A program made the translations under genes and the position numbers. From NCBI GenBank assembly GCA_016281475.1, contig JAEEIS010000059.1, positions 1 to 36,914 of the forward strand: a stretch of DNA of 36,914 nucleotides. Reading direction: 5' to 3'. The notes under the pieces were generated by a model that saw only the letters and a program-made list of their open reading frames with translations, ran no database searches and was not told the origin of the DNA. Source of the DNA: Bacteroidales bacterium. Its GTDB lineage: Bacteria > Bacteroidota > Bacteroidia > Bacteroidales > P3. Shown here in pieces: positions 15,064-21,463 of this stretch (the first letter of the stretch is position 1; the number at the start of each line of letters is the position of its first letter).

Positions 15064-16329
15064 TCAAGTCTTATGTTTCTCTTTCTTGGCGGCGGGGAAA
15101 AGGACGTTGTTCAATATCAGCCTGTATCCCGGCGAATTGGGGAAGAGCGAAAGGTCGGTGGGTGGGTCGCCCACAAAGTGGCGGTAGTCCTCGGGGTCGT
15201 GCCCTCCGAGGAACGTCCACGTCCCCTTGCCATACTCGCCGTGCAGGTAGCGCACCTCATTCAGTGCCTTGTTCTCACCAAGGACGACGGCCGACGACTT
15301 CACGCACTCCTTGCGAAATGCCGTCGTCTGTCCCATAAAGCCGTGAATCACACGGGTGTGATTTTGTGTCAGCATGGTAGGCACCCAGTCCCACTTGGCC
15401 GAGAACTCGAAGAGGGTGAAGAAGTCGTTCTTCTCATTCACCGCCTTCTGACGCGAGCGGTCGTCCACGTCGATGGTCGAAATCTCATACTCGTATGGGT
15501 TAGTGCTGAGTCTGAAATTCTTAAAGGCAAACGTCTTGTTATAGTCCAGCTGGCCCTGCGCGTCGGGCTGCATGGGGTCGCCGTCGAACATCACGTCGCA
15601 GATGTCCACATTCTCCGCCGCCAGTGCCACGTCGTAGCTGTCTGGTGCCGAGCACATGGCAAACAGGAACCCCCCGCCCATCACAAAGTCGCGTATCTTG
15701 TGCGCCACCGCCAGCTTCAACTGGCTTACCTTGGCGTAGCCCAGCCTGTTGGCCGTCGCCTCCTGCTGCCGCACATCCTCTATATACCACTGCTGGTTGC
15801 GGTAATTGCCCCAAAACTTGCCATACTGCCCCGTGAAATCCTCGTGATGCAGGTGCAGCCAGTCGTAGGTGGGCAGCACACCCGCCACCACCTCCTCGTC
15901 ATACACCACGTCGTACGGTATCTCCGCGTAAGTCAGCACCAGCGTCACCGCATCGTCCCACGGCAGCTTGTTCTTAGGCGAATAGACCGCTATCTTCGGA
16001 GCCTTCTGCAACTTCACCGCGTCCATGTTCACCCCGGGGTCGGCAATCTCCGACAATATTGCACTCGACTGCCCGTCGGCAATCACCTCGGCAGTCACGC
16101 CACGCAGCCGGCACTCCTTCTCCAGCAGGTCGGCATACTTCATCATAAAGCTGCCCCCACGGTAGTTCAGCAGCCACGTCACCTCCACCTCGCGCTCCAA
16201 CGCCCAATAGGCTATGCCATAGGCCTTCAGGTGGTTTTTCTGCACCTCGTCCATTGGCACCAGCAGATAGCTTGCGCGCATCGGCAGCGCCAGCAATAGC
16301 AGCAACAATATAGTCAGACACTTTTTCAT
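15064..16329 (-). CDS. Secreted protein of the family mislabelled 'asparagine synthetase B'
   Basis: A 421-residue protein with a signal peptide (MKKCLTILLLLLLALPMRAS); the start at 16329 is chosen for it. The mature start YLLVPMDEVQKNHLKAYGIAYWALEREVEVTWLLNYRGG matches a Bacteroidota family that databases often call asparagine synthetase B. No N-terminal nucleophile Cys, glutaminase domain or synthetase PP-loop is present, and a periplasmic location makes that activity implausible. Visible features are PKNKLPWDDAVTLVLTYAEIPYDVVYD, HHEDFTGQYGKFW, GGGFLFAMCSAPDSYDVAL and FLGGHDPEDYRHFVGDPPTDLSLFPNSPGYRLILNNVLFPA split over several conserved blocks. The GGGFLFAMC and GGHDP parts resemble a glutamine-amidotransferase-like (ThuA-type) fold, which is inference. 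Function unknown. Confidence 0.8.
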   Translation of the reverse strand: MKKCLTILLLLLLALPMRASYLLVPMDEVQKNHLKAYGIAYWALEREVEVTWLLNYRGGSFMMKYADLLEKECRLRGVTAEVIADGQSSAILSEIADPGVNMDAVKLQKAPKIAVYSPKNKLPWDDAVTLVLTYAEIPYDVVYDEEVVAGVLPTYDWLHLHHEDFTGQYGKFWGNYRNQQWYIEDVRQQEATANRLGYAKVSQLKLAVAHKIRDFVMGGGFLFAMCSAPDSYDVALAAENVDICDVMFDGDPMQPDAQGQLDYNKTFAFKNFRLSTNPYEYEISTIDVDDRSRQKAVNEKNDFFTLFEFSAKWDWVPTMLTQNHTRVIHGFMGQTTAFRKECVKSSAVVLGENKALNEVRYLHGEYGKGTWTFLGGHDPEDYRHFVGDPPTDLSLFPNSPGYRLILNNVLFPAAKKEKHKT

Positions 16330-16637
16330 GCAACAACCAATAACGCGAAAAGCATCCGAATATTGTATACCCAACCCAAATTTGTCTCAATTTGAGAATT
16401 GAAAGGTCGAAGGTGAAAGGTGAAAATTGAAAATCAGAAATAAAAAATTGAAAGATAATAGCGTCATGAGGCAGCCCTCCCCTCTTTAGAGGGGTGCCAC
16501 GCAGTGGCGGGGTATGTATAAAAGGGTACGCCGTAAGGTCGGGGATATGTAAGAGGGGTGGCCGCTAGGCTGGGGTATGTTCTAGAGGGGTACCGCAAAG
16601 CGGGGGGGATGTCTAATTTTCAATTCTCAATTCTCAA
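16330..16637. other. Gene-free interval filled by dispersed repeats
   Basis: No coding gene is supported here. The left part (about 16383-16455) is made of AATTGAGAATTGAAAGG, GAAAATTGAAAATC and AAAAAATTGAAAG units. The middle (16470-16612) is the four-copy palindromic array described separately. The right end (16615-16637) is TTTTCAATTCTCAATTCTCA, touching the stop of the T9SS pseudogene. Confidence 0.8.
16470..16612 (+). repeat. REP-like palindromic element, copy B: four tandem degenerate units
   Basis: The first unit is full (16470-16517): GGCAGCCCT, hairpin CCCCTCTTTAGAGGGG, hairpin GCCACgcaGTGGC, tail GGGGTATGT. Three shortened units follow at 16518-16550, 16551-16580 and 16581-16612, each with an AGGGGT...C-G-C...GGGGTATGT-like core (tails GGGGATATGT, GGGGTATGT, GGGGGATGT) and a period of 30-33 bases. 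The hairpin arms vary together in sequence, as in the first unit. Local tandem amplification of the element is the simplest explanation. Confidence 0.8.
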
Positions 16638-17780
16638 CTACTCCACCACCAGCCGTTTCGTGGCGATGCCAGCGGGCGTGTGGATGTCCACCACATACAC
16701 CCCCTTCGCCAACGCGCTCACGTCGAAGGTGGTCGTCAAGCTGTCCCCTCTTGAGAAGGGTGGTCGAAGACCGGGGTATGTATCCGCCTCCTGCTCCAGC
16801 ACCGCGTTGCCCTTCAGGTCGTACACCACCACGCGGCTCAGCCTGTAGCTCGACAGCACCGTCACCTTCCCCCTCACCGGGTTGGGCATCATCTGCGTGA
16901 AGCGGCCCAAGTTCCCTATCGTCTGGGGCGGGCCGTCGTGGTGCGCGCCCGTGTACACGTCCAGCCACTCGCTCCATGTGCCGTACTCCGTGTCCCACTC
17001 GCACATGCCGCGCACCCGCGCCACATAGTTCGTCCGCTCCCGCAGACCCGTCAGCGTCACCATCGGCACGTTCGTCGTCTCCGTCAGCACGTCCCAGCCG
17101 TTCACCTCCATATACTGCACCTCCCACTGCACGTCGTTGCCCCCGTTCCACGCCAGCGTCAGCGTCGTGTCCGTCGCCTCGACCAGCCGCACGTCGCTCA
17201 CCGCGTCGCACAGCACCGTGTCAAACTCCGGGTCGATAATGGGAAAGATGACAGGGGACATTACAGCATCGTACCATCCATCTATAGGTTGGGGAAGATA
17301 TGTCTGGGATTATAGGCCTCCGGCATGTGCAACTCATAGAGATACCACGAGAGGGTCGTGTCGTGGGGCTGTTGTGCGTGTGCGCAAGCCGCCACGCCTA
17401 CAATTTCGATGGGGCGGTCCGTCACCATCTGCACACCTCTGATGTCGTTACCTGCAGAATAGTTACACCAATCAGAGATCGTACCCCAAGCATCAGAGCT
17501 TTATATATCCGGTCTCGGCCCTGCCTCTGAGTAGCTCCTCGCCACGCTATCGCTGTGTAAATATGCTGCATAAAACAACGGCTCATAAATACCCGATATT
17601 GCATACCACTGCGGAGCCTCCGCTTCGTGGTTGGCGCACCGCCACCAGTCATAGATGTAGTACATATACGTCGGCTCCGCCCCAACAGTCGTGTCCCCCC
17701 ACCGGCCGCTGCGCCCGCACATGCTGCATTCCCGCTAACAGAACCACCGTCACTACTGCTACCATTGCAATCTTTTTCAT
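16638..17780 (-). pseudogene. Decayed T9SS cargo protein gene (signal peptide to sorting domain)
   Basis: Reading from 17780, a good signal peptide appears (MKKIAMVAVVTVVLLAG, then HVRAQRP), but the frame meets a stop. The body continues in another frame (about 17722-17285): TYMYYIYDWWRCANHEAEAP, AISGIYEPLFYAAYL, an in-frame TAA near 17500, then DIRGVQMVTDRPIEIVGV and DTTLSWYLYELHMPEAYNP, and a TAG near 17283. From 17261 a third frame gives a 207-residue open segment with a fibronectin type III-like domain (TDTTLTLAWNGGNDVQWEVQY, RTNYVARVRG) and a T9SS domain (MMPNPVRGKVTV, VVVYDLKGNAVLEQ, FDVSALAKGVYVVDI, RLVVE). At least two frameshifts and two stops break what was one gene. The open 3' part could still be read from 17261, but it has no signal peptide. 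Confidence 0.8.
16735..16781 (+). repeat. REP-like palindromic element, copy C, inside a reading frame
   Basis: GTCAAGCTGT, hairpin CCCCTCTTGAGAAGGG, hairpin GGTCGaaGACC and tail GGGGTATGT match the layout of copies A, B and D. Here it lies inside the T9SS sorting-domain sequence of the pseudogene and is in frame on the minus strand, coding TYPGLRPPFSRGDSLT. These residues sit exactly in the loop between VLEQ and FDVSALAKGVY, where related T9SS domains have only a few residues. Confidence 0.85.
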
Positions 17781-17812
17781 AATCACACTTCTTTTAATGG
17801 GACATCAAATTG

Positions 17813-18239
17813 TTATTTTCTCCATATATCACAGGTTCCATATTTAGAATAAAGTTCAAAGCAATCCAGCCCACCACATTCGACAGGCATACGTCCTCCT
17901 TGTGCACACAGACATCATTTTTTATAACGTTGTAATTAATTAGTTGGCGCAATTATACGCATTTGAGAAGCACCTCGAAATCTTGTACAAAATACCCACT
18001 TGCAACATGAGCATCAACCATATTACTATGTATGTCTGTTATGGCAAAATGGTTCTCTGTACCGCCCCCGCCCCATGAATAGGTGATGTAGTTCCCACTA
18101 TTCTTGTGGTATCGAATCTTGTCTTGCCATCCGTTAATGCTATTTTTATACAGATAGCCCGTCTGCCCATACAGCATGCCCCCAGCAGGACAAAACTGGC
18201 AAAAAACAATATTTGTGCTACTATTTTCTTTACATTCAA
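17813..18239 (-). pseudogene. Possible decayed small secreted protein gene
   Basis: From a TTG at 18239 one frame reads NVKKIVAQILFFASFVLLGACC, a lipoprotein-like signal peptide. A second frame then continues as GQTGYLYKNSINGWQDKIRY, GNYITYSWGGGGTENHFAIT and FVQDFEVLLKCV, ending at 17953. A third frame has MPVECGGLDCFELYSKYGTC ending at 17813. No frame is complete and no ATG opens the signal peptide. A promoter-like box lies upstream at 18305-18312. This pattern fits a broken gene, but each piece is short and could also be chance; the family is not recognised. Confidence 0.35.
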
Positions 18240-18402
18240 TTATAAATATACAACCCCTTATTTTTCAAGCAATTACTATACAATTACCACAATAGTTAGA
18301 AATGCAAATATACATTTTTTACTATACATTTTTTTACAAACATTTTTTTTAATACATTTTTTTCAATCCGCGTGCAAAAGTACGCACAATTTTCCGCCCC
18401 CT
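18240..18402. other. AT-rich interval with ATACATTTTTT direct repeats and a promoter-like box
   Basis: No gene is supported. About four copies of an ATACATTTTTT/ACAAACATTTTTTT motif run from 18308 to 18363. On the minus strand TATATTTG (18305-18312) and TACTTTTG (near 18374-18381) match the Bacteroidota -7 box and could once have driven the broken small gene at 18239; the TTTG at 18337-18340 is 24 bases from the first box, wider than usual. Confidence 0.4.
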
Positions 18403-18462
18403 TACCGCATCCTACCGCTTCTTACGGATTCCTACTGATTTGTACCGATTTCTACCGATTGG
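18403..18462. repeat. Six-copy 10-bp tandem repeat
   Basis: Six consecutive decamers start at 18403: TACCGCATCC, TACCGCTTCT, TACGGATTCC, TACTGATTTG, TACCGATTTC, TACCGATTGG. The consensus is TACCGATTYC and the period is exactly 10 bases, close to one DNA helical turn, so conserved bases lie on one face of the helix. It sits in a gene-free region between the decayed genes and the foldback element. No function is known. Confidence 0.75.
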
Positions 18463-18562
18463 GAGGCTCTTCAAGGCTGATAGGGCAAAGAACGACCGAT
18501 GAACGATCTTTTGAAAGTCGGCGGATGTCGGGAGGCAGGCGGGGAAAAAAGGGATGTAGGTG

Positions 18563-18730
18563 TAAGAAACTGTTTAAATTTAATCAATGATTTTCTTAAA
18601 GCACCTGGACGGCATCTTTTTCTTCTTTTCTCAATTACAATGGAACCCCATTGCGCAATCGAAAAGAAGAAAAACCTGCTCGTTCATGTCCATAATAAAC
18701 TTCATCAATCAAATTTAAACAGCTTCTAAG
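18563..18730. mobile_element. Foldback MITE-like element (about 168 bp)
   Basis: The two halves are long inverted repeats of about 69-70 bases around a 30-base centre. The ends pair as GAAACTGTTTAAATTTAAT and its near reverse complement (right end ATCAAATTTAAACAGCTTC), and the inner arms are TTTTTCTTCTTTTC (18617-18630) and GAAAAGAAGAAAAA (18661-18674). No transposase gene lies inside. This is the form of a miniature inverted-repeat element moved by a transposase elsewhere. Clear target-site duplications are not visible. The element could also form one very long RNA hairpin if transcribed. Confidence 0.7.
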
Positions 18731-18843
18731 TCTGGACGACGGCGGATGGGGGCGAGGTGGAAAACGAAAAAAGCAGAAGCACGCTTCTGCCTTTCTCTTA
18801 ATAACCCTTAAAATGAAACAACTGGTCCTCTGGGAACCAATTG

Positions 18844-18925
18844 TGCGGATAAACGGACTCGAACCGTTACGGCTTTCGCCACTAGATCCTAAGTCTAGCG
18901 CGGCTACCAATTACGCCATATCCGC
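18844..18925 (-). tRNA. tRNA-Leu (TAG)
   Basis: An 82-base class II tRNA: acceptor GCGGATA/TATCCGC, anticodon arm CTAGA-CTTAGGA-TCTAG with anticodon TAG, a long variable arm (TGGCGAAAGCCGT) and T arm with GGTTCGAGTCC, discriminator A73. The long variable arm and the anticodon reading CUA make it tRNA-Leu. CCA is not encoded. Confidence 0.95.
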
Positions 18926-18972
18926 ATGGTGCTCAATCACATCTAGCAAAACTTCGTTGACGATTGAGATTG

Positions 18973-18980
18973 CAAAGATA
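18973..18980 (-). promoter_or_regulatory. Promoter -7 box for tRNA-Leu
   Basis: On the minus strand TATCTTTG matches TAnnTTTG and lies 47 bases before the tRNA. The -33 region is only T-rich (TTTTC). It is divergent from the lipoprotein promoter at 19024-19031. Confidence 0.6.
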
Positions 18981-19023
18981 CGAAAAAATTGAAAACTGAT
19001 GATAAATATTAAAAATAAATTTG

Positions 19024-19031
19024 TATTTTTG
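19024..19031 (+). promoter_or_regulatory. Promoter -7 box for the lipoprotein gene
   Basis: TATTTTTG matches TAnnTTTG and lies 36 bases before the ATG at 19068, which also supports that start over the ATG at 18999, which precedes the box. Confidence 0.6.
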
Positions 19032-19067
19032 CAAAACCAATCAAGAACACGAAAAAGATTTTACCCT

Positions 19068-19586
19068 ATGAAAAAGATTAGTTTAACACTATTTCTAGGA
19101 GTTTTGTTGCTCGCCTCGTGCGGGAAAGAGAAAATTGACGCAACCGTCTATGTGGGGAAGTATGAGGTGAAGATAGCTGCCCCGTATGAATTCGAGTGGT
19201 ATCGCACAGCAAATTCGAGGATAGACCTGCGCGACACCATGACCGTGCAGCTGGCGGGCGACAACTACACCGTGACGGCCACCGGCAGCGTCATGTCGGG
19301 GAGTGGCGCGATCAACGACACTTTGGGCGTGCTGCTCTTCCAGCCTCAAACCGAAACTCTCCGTTATAGCGTCAGCGTCGGGATAATGGACGGCCTGACG
19401 TTCGGTGGGGAACTTAGCATGGTGTTGAACCACCCTCAAATCACCCTGAATGCAGACAGCACCTACTACGAGGCACCCATAACGGGGATGGTCAACGGAC
19501 ATACCACCGACTACCACGGGTATGAGGTCGACCACGGGAGGGCAGAAATAAGCGGCAATGCCCACATCACCATCCGTCGGCTATGA
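19068..19586 (+). CDS. Lipoprotein of unknown function
   Basis: A 172-residue protein; the start at 19068 gives a lipoprotein signal (MKKISLTLFLGVLLLASC, Cys18 as lipid anchor). The mature part is beta-rich with alternating polar and hydrophobic residues (TVYVGKYEVKIAAPYEFEWY, DTMTVQLAGDNYTVTATGSV, LNADSTYYEAPITGMVNG), similar in general form to the calycin-like or eight-stranded lipoproteins of Bacteroidota, though no family is recognised. It has its own promoter at 19024 and overlaps the 3' end of the convergent NUDIX gene by 6 bases. Confidence 0.75.
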   Translation: MKKISLTLFLGVLLLASCGKEKIDATVYVGKYEVKIAAPYEFEWYRTANSRIDLRDTMTVQLAGDNYTVTATGSVMSGSGAINDTLGVLLFQPQTETLRYSVSVGIMDGLTFGGELSMVLNHPQITLNADSTYYEAPITGMVNGHTTDYHGYEVDHGRAEISGNAHITIRRL

Positions 19587-20051
19587 TGCCCCTGCCTCTT
19601 GAGGGAAGAGTCCCGCTACCAGGTCTTGGTCGGCGGGGAGCCACTGCACCGTATTGATAGTGTCGGCAGTGAGCCAGCGGGCATCGGCATGCTCTTTTAG
19701 CTGATAGTGTCCGTCGGCGAGATGGCAGAGATAGCAGTGCATGGTGAGGTGGAAGTCGGGGTAGTCGTAGTCGACGGTGGTGTGGAAGCGGTCGATAACG
19801 ATGGCTGCATCGAGTTCCTCTTTGATTTCGCGGACGAGGGCCTCCTCGCGGCTTTCGCCTTCCTGCACCTTGCCGCCAGGGAATTCCCACCAGCCACGCC
19901 ACTTGCCGTAGCCACGCTGGGTGGCAAGGATAGCAGCGCCATCGCGGATGATGGCGGCGACCACTTCGACAGGCTTGCGACCACGCTCGGCAGCCCGCTT
20001 TCGTTCAAAAAGCATTTCGGGCGGGCCATAGATGCAGGAGGGGAAGTTCAT
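19581..20051 (-). CDS. NUDIX hydrolase, MutT-like
   Basis: A 156-residue NUDIX pyrophosphohydrolase, probably acting on oxidised or other nucleoside triphosphates (8-oxo-dGTP type). The NUDIX box GX5EX7REUXEEXGU begins at G60 (GKVQEGE, then SREEALV, REIKEELDA); the last glycine of the box is replaced by D81, a substitution seen in some active members. The preceding GKWRGWWEFPGG is typical of MutT-type sanitising enzymes. About 28 residues precede the usual MutT start (VEVVAAIIRDG); an in-frame Met13 at 20015 is an alternative start. It is convergent with the lipoprotein gene. Confidence 0.88.
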   Translation of the reverse strand: MNFPSCIYGPPEMLFERKRAAERGRKPVEVVAAIIRDGAAILATQRGYGKWRGWWEFPGGKVQEGESREEALVREIKEELDAAIVIDRFHTTVDYDYPDFHLTMHCYLCHLADGHYQLKEHADARWLTADTINTVQWLPADQDLVAGLFPQEAGAS

Positions 20052-20073
20052 GGAATTGAGAATTGAGTTTTTT

Positions 20074-20120
20074 ACATACCCCGGCTTTCGGCCACCCCTC
20101 TCAAGCGGGGACGGGCTGAC
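20074..20120 (-). repeat. REP-like palindromic element, copy D
   Basis: On the minus strand it reads GTCAGCCCGT, hairpin CCCCGCTTGAGAGGGG, hairpin GGCCGaaaGCC, and tail GGGGTATGT. It is followed by AAAAAACTCAATTCTCAATTCC, a copy of the second repeat, which touches the NUDIX start. Orientation is opposite to copies A-C. Confidence 0.8.
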
Positions 20121-20159
20121 GCGACGGGAATTGAAAAATGGAAATAGAGATTAAAGGAT

Positions 20160-20224
20160 TAGAGGTTAGGGGTTAGTGTTGAGAGTGGCTGTCGCACCCT
20201 CTAACTTCTAACCCCTAACCTCTA
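20160..20224. terminator. Perfect 17-bp inverted repeat, possible terminator of the PepSY-like gene
   Basis: TAGAGGTTAGGGGTTAG (20160-20176) and its exact reverse complement (20208-20224) flank a 31-base spacer. It lies 24 bases downstream of the PepSY-like gene's stop. The tract after it on the minus strand is moderately T-rich (TCCTTTAATCTCTATTTCC). The long spacer makes it an unusual terminator; it may also be another dispersed repeat of the GGTTAGGGGTTAG kind. Confidence 0.5.
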
Positions 20225-20247
20225 CTCTTTTCGATTTTGAAGTTATA

Positions 20248-21297
20248 TTATTGAATATCGTTCTTGTCGATGGGCTGGGTGAGGAGATTGGTGAAGGCTC
20301 CCGAGGCATCGAACTCCATGCGGGTGTAGCGGAGTTTGTTGCCAAGGCCTTTGACCTTCTGGCTTACGACGACGTAGGTGTAGGGCTTGGGTTTCTTGCC
20401 GTCGACACGCCACTTGGAGTCGTAGGTGTAGACTATCATGCGCTCGATCTTGTACTTCTCGCCTTTGAACTTCTCGGCGATGTATTTGACGATGGCGGCG
20501 GTGTAGTGGTCTTTGTCGAGCACCTTGCCAGACATGATGTGGCTCTCGGTGGCGACATCGTAGACTTCTTCCATCTCAACGCCCTGACGGTTGATGTAGT
20601 AGGCCACGACCATGCCGGGGTTGCGGGAGACCCATTCGGGACCCTCGACGACCTTGGAGGGAGGACAAATCTTGTTGAAGTTGGCGGTGATGGCATCTGT
20701 GGTGTCGACTGGCACCGTTTCAGGCACATCCTCGACGGGAGAGGGGCGTTTGCCGCCCTTGTTGCTCTTGAGGTTGCGCAGGTGGTCGTCATCCACGTCG
20801 CTGTCGGGGTTGTTGAGGGTGTAGTACTCGCGCTTGACGGCATCGGGGTCGGGGGCATTGCTCTTCTGCAGTCGCCCGCGGGGGTCGAAGATGAGCTCGT
20901 TGTCGTCGTAGCCGACACCGGTCTTGACAATCATCATGCGGTAGTAGACATCGCCGTCCATCTGCTCGACATAGTCGATGGAGCGGATGCGGTAGCCGGG
21001 ATAGTTGTCAACGAAATAGCGGTTCATGGCCGTGGGGCAGTCTTCCTGCTTGGTGGGGAAGGAACTATACTGCCAGTCGCCGTTGTGGGTGAAGTAGGCG
21101 CGACCTTTCTGACCGTCGTAGACGAACTCGGCAATATACTGTCCGGGCGACTGGTACCAGGTCTTGACCTTGTAGGAGTCGTATTTCTTGTCCAAAGAAA
21201 TCAGAACGGACTTGGGAACCTGGGTTTCCTTGATCTTGTTCTGGGCTACCGACAGGAGGGGCAGCGCAATGAGGAGGAAAAGAACAACTTTTTTCAT
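20248..21297 (-). CDS. Secreted PepSY-like (BLIP-fold-type) protein
   Basis: A 349-residue exported protein with a signal peptide (MKKVVLFLLIALPLLSVAQ). Residues about 25-85 match the PepSY-like units common in Bacteroidota: VPKSVLISLDKKYDSYKVKTW, YIAEFVYDGQKGRAYFTHNGDW, followed by a second unit (AMNRYFVDNYPGYRIRSIDYVEQ). An acidic low-complexity linker (DPDAVKREY to DTTDAITANF, about 150-210) leads to another region with related spacing (WVSRNPGMVVAYYINRQGVEMEEVYD, about 222-340). Such domains are thought to act as periplasmic inhibitors or sensors; no substrate is known. It is not obviously in an operon with purA (166-base AT-rich gap). Confidence 0.75.
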   Translation of the reverse strand: MKKVVLFLLIALPLLSVAQNKIKETQVPKSVLISLDKKYDSYKVKTWYQSPGQYIAEFVYDGQKGRAYFTHNGDWQYSSFPTKQEDCPTAMNRYFVDNYPGYRIRSIDYVEQMDGDVYYRMMIVKTGVGYDDNELIFDPRGRLQKSNAPDPDAVKREYYTLNNPDSDVDDDHLRNLKSNKGGKRPSPVEDVPETVPVDTTDAITANFNKICPPSKVVEGPEWVSRNPGMVVAYYINRQGVEMEEVYDVATESHIMSGKVLDKDHYTAAIVKYIAEKFKGEKYKIERMIVYTYDSKWRVDGKKPKPYTYVVVSQKVKGLGNKLRYTRMEFDASGAFTNLLTQPIDKNDIQ

Positions 21298-21304
21298 CTC
21301 GATT

Positions 21305-21410
21305 TATTATTGTTTAATGTTTAGTGTTTATTGTTTAATGTTTATTGCTCAATGTTTAAAATTTGTTGTGCCGGATTAGACTTAAAACCTTAAACTTTAA
21401 ACCCTAAACT
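21305..21410. repeat. AT-rich direct repeats between purA and PepSY-like gene
   Basis: TTATTGTTTAATGTTTAGTG and TTTATTGTTTAATGTTTATTG are near-direct repeats, followed by a TTAAACTTTAAACCCTAAACT stretch split into similar 7-8 base units. No gene or clear promoter is seen here. Similar AAGGTTTAATGTTTTAAGTT units occur upstream of the propeller gene (about 14959-14985), so this is probably another dispersed repeat type. Confidence 0.5.
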
Positions 21411-21463
21411 CTTACTTTATTTTTTGTCCTAAGAAACGCGGGTGTTGTTAAAATATTGCCTTT

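Noticed and set aside
16518..16612. Regular 30-33 base units, considered as a CRISPR array
   Set aside because: The units are contiguous and degenerate with no unique spacers, no leader and no cas genes; they are copies of a palindromic element.
17422..17722. Short open frames as separate small genes
   Set aside because: They are fragments and overlaps of the broken T9SS cargo gene; one of them is an out-of-frame reading of the same stretch.
18403..18462. 10-bp repeats considered as CRISPR or as coding repeats
   Set aside because: The period is far too short for CRISPR and no open frame with a start or signal covers them.
21385..21415. Telomere-like AAACCCTAAACT sequence
   Set aside because: Few imperfect units in an AT-rich bacterial spacer; similar units occur elsewhere between genes, so this is a dispersed repeat.
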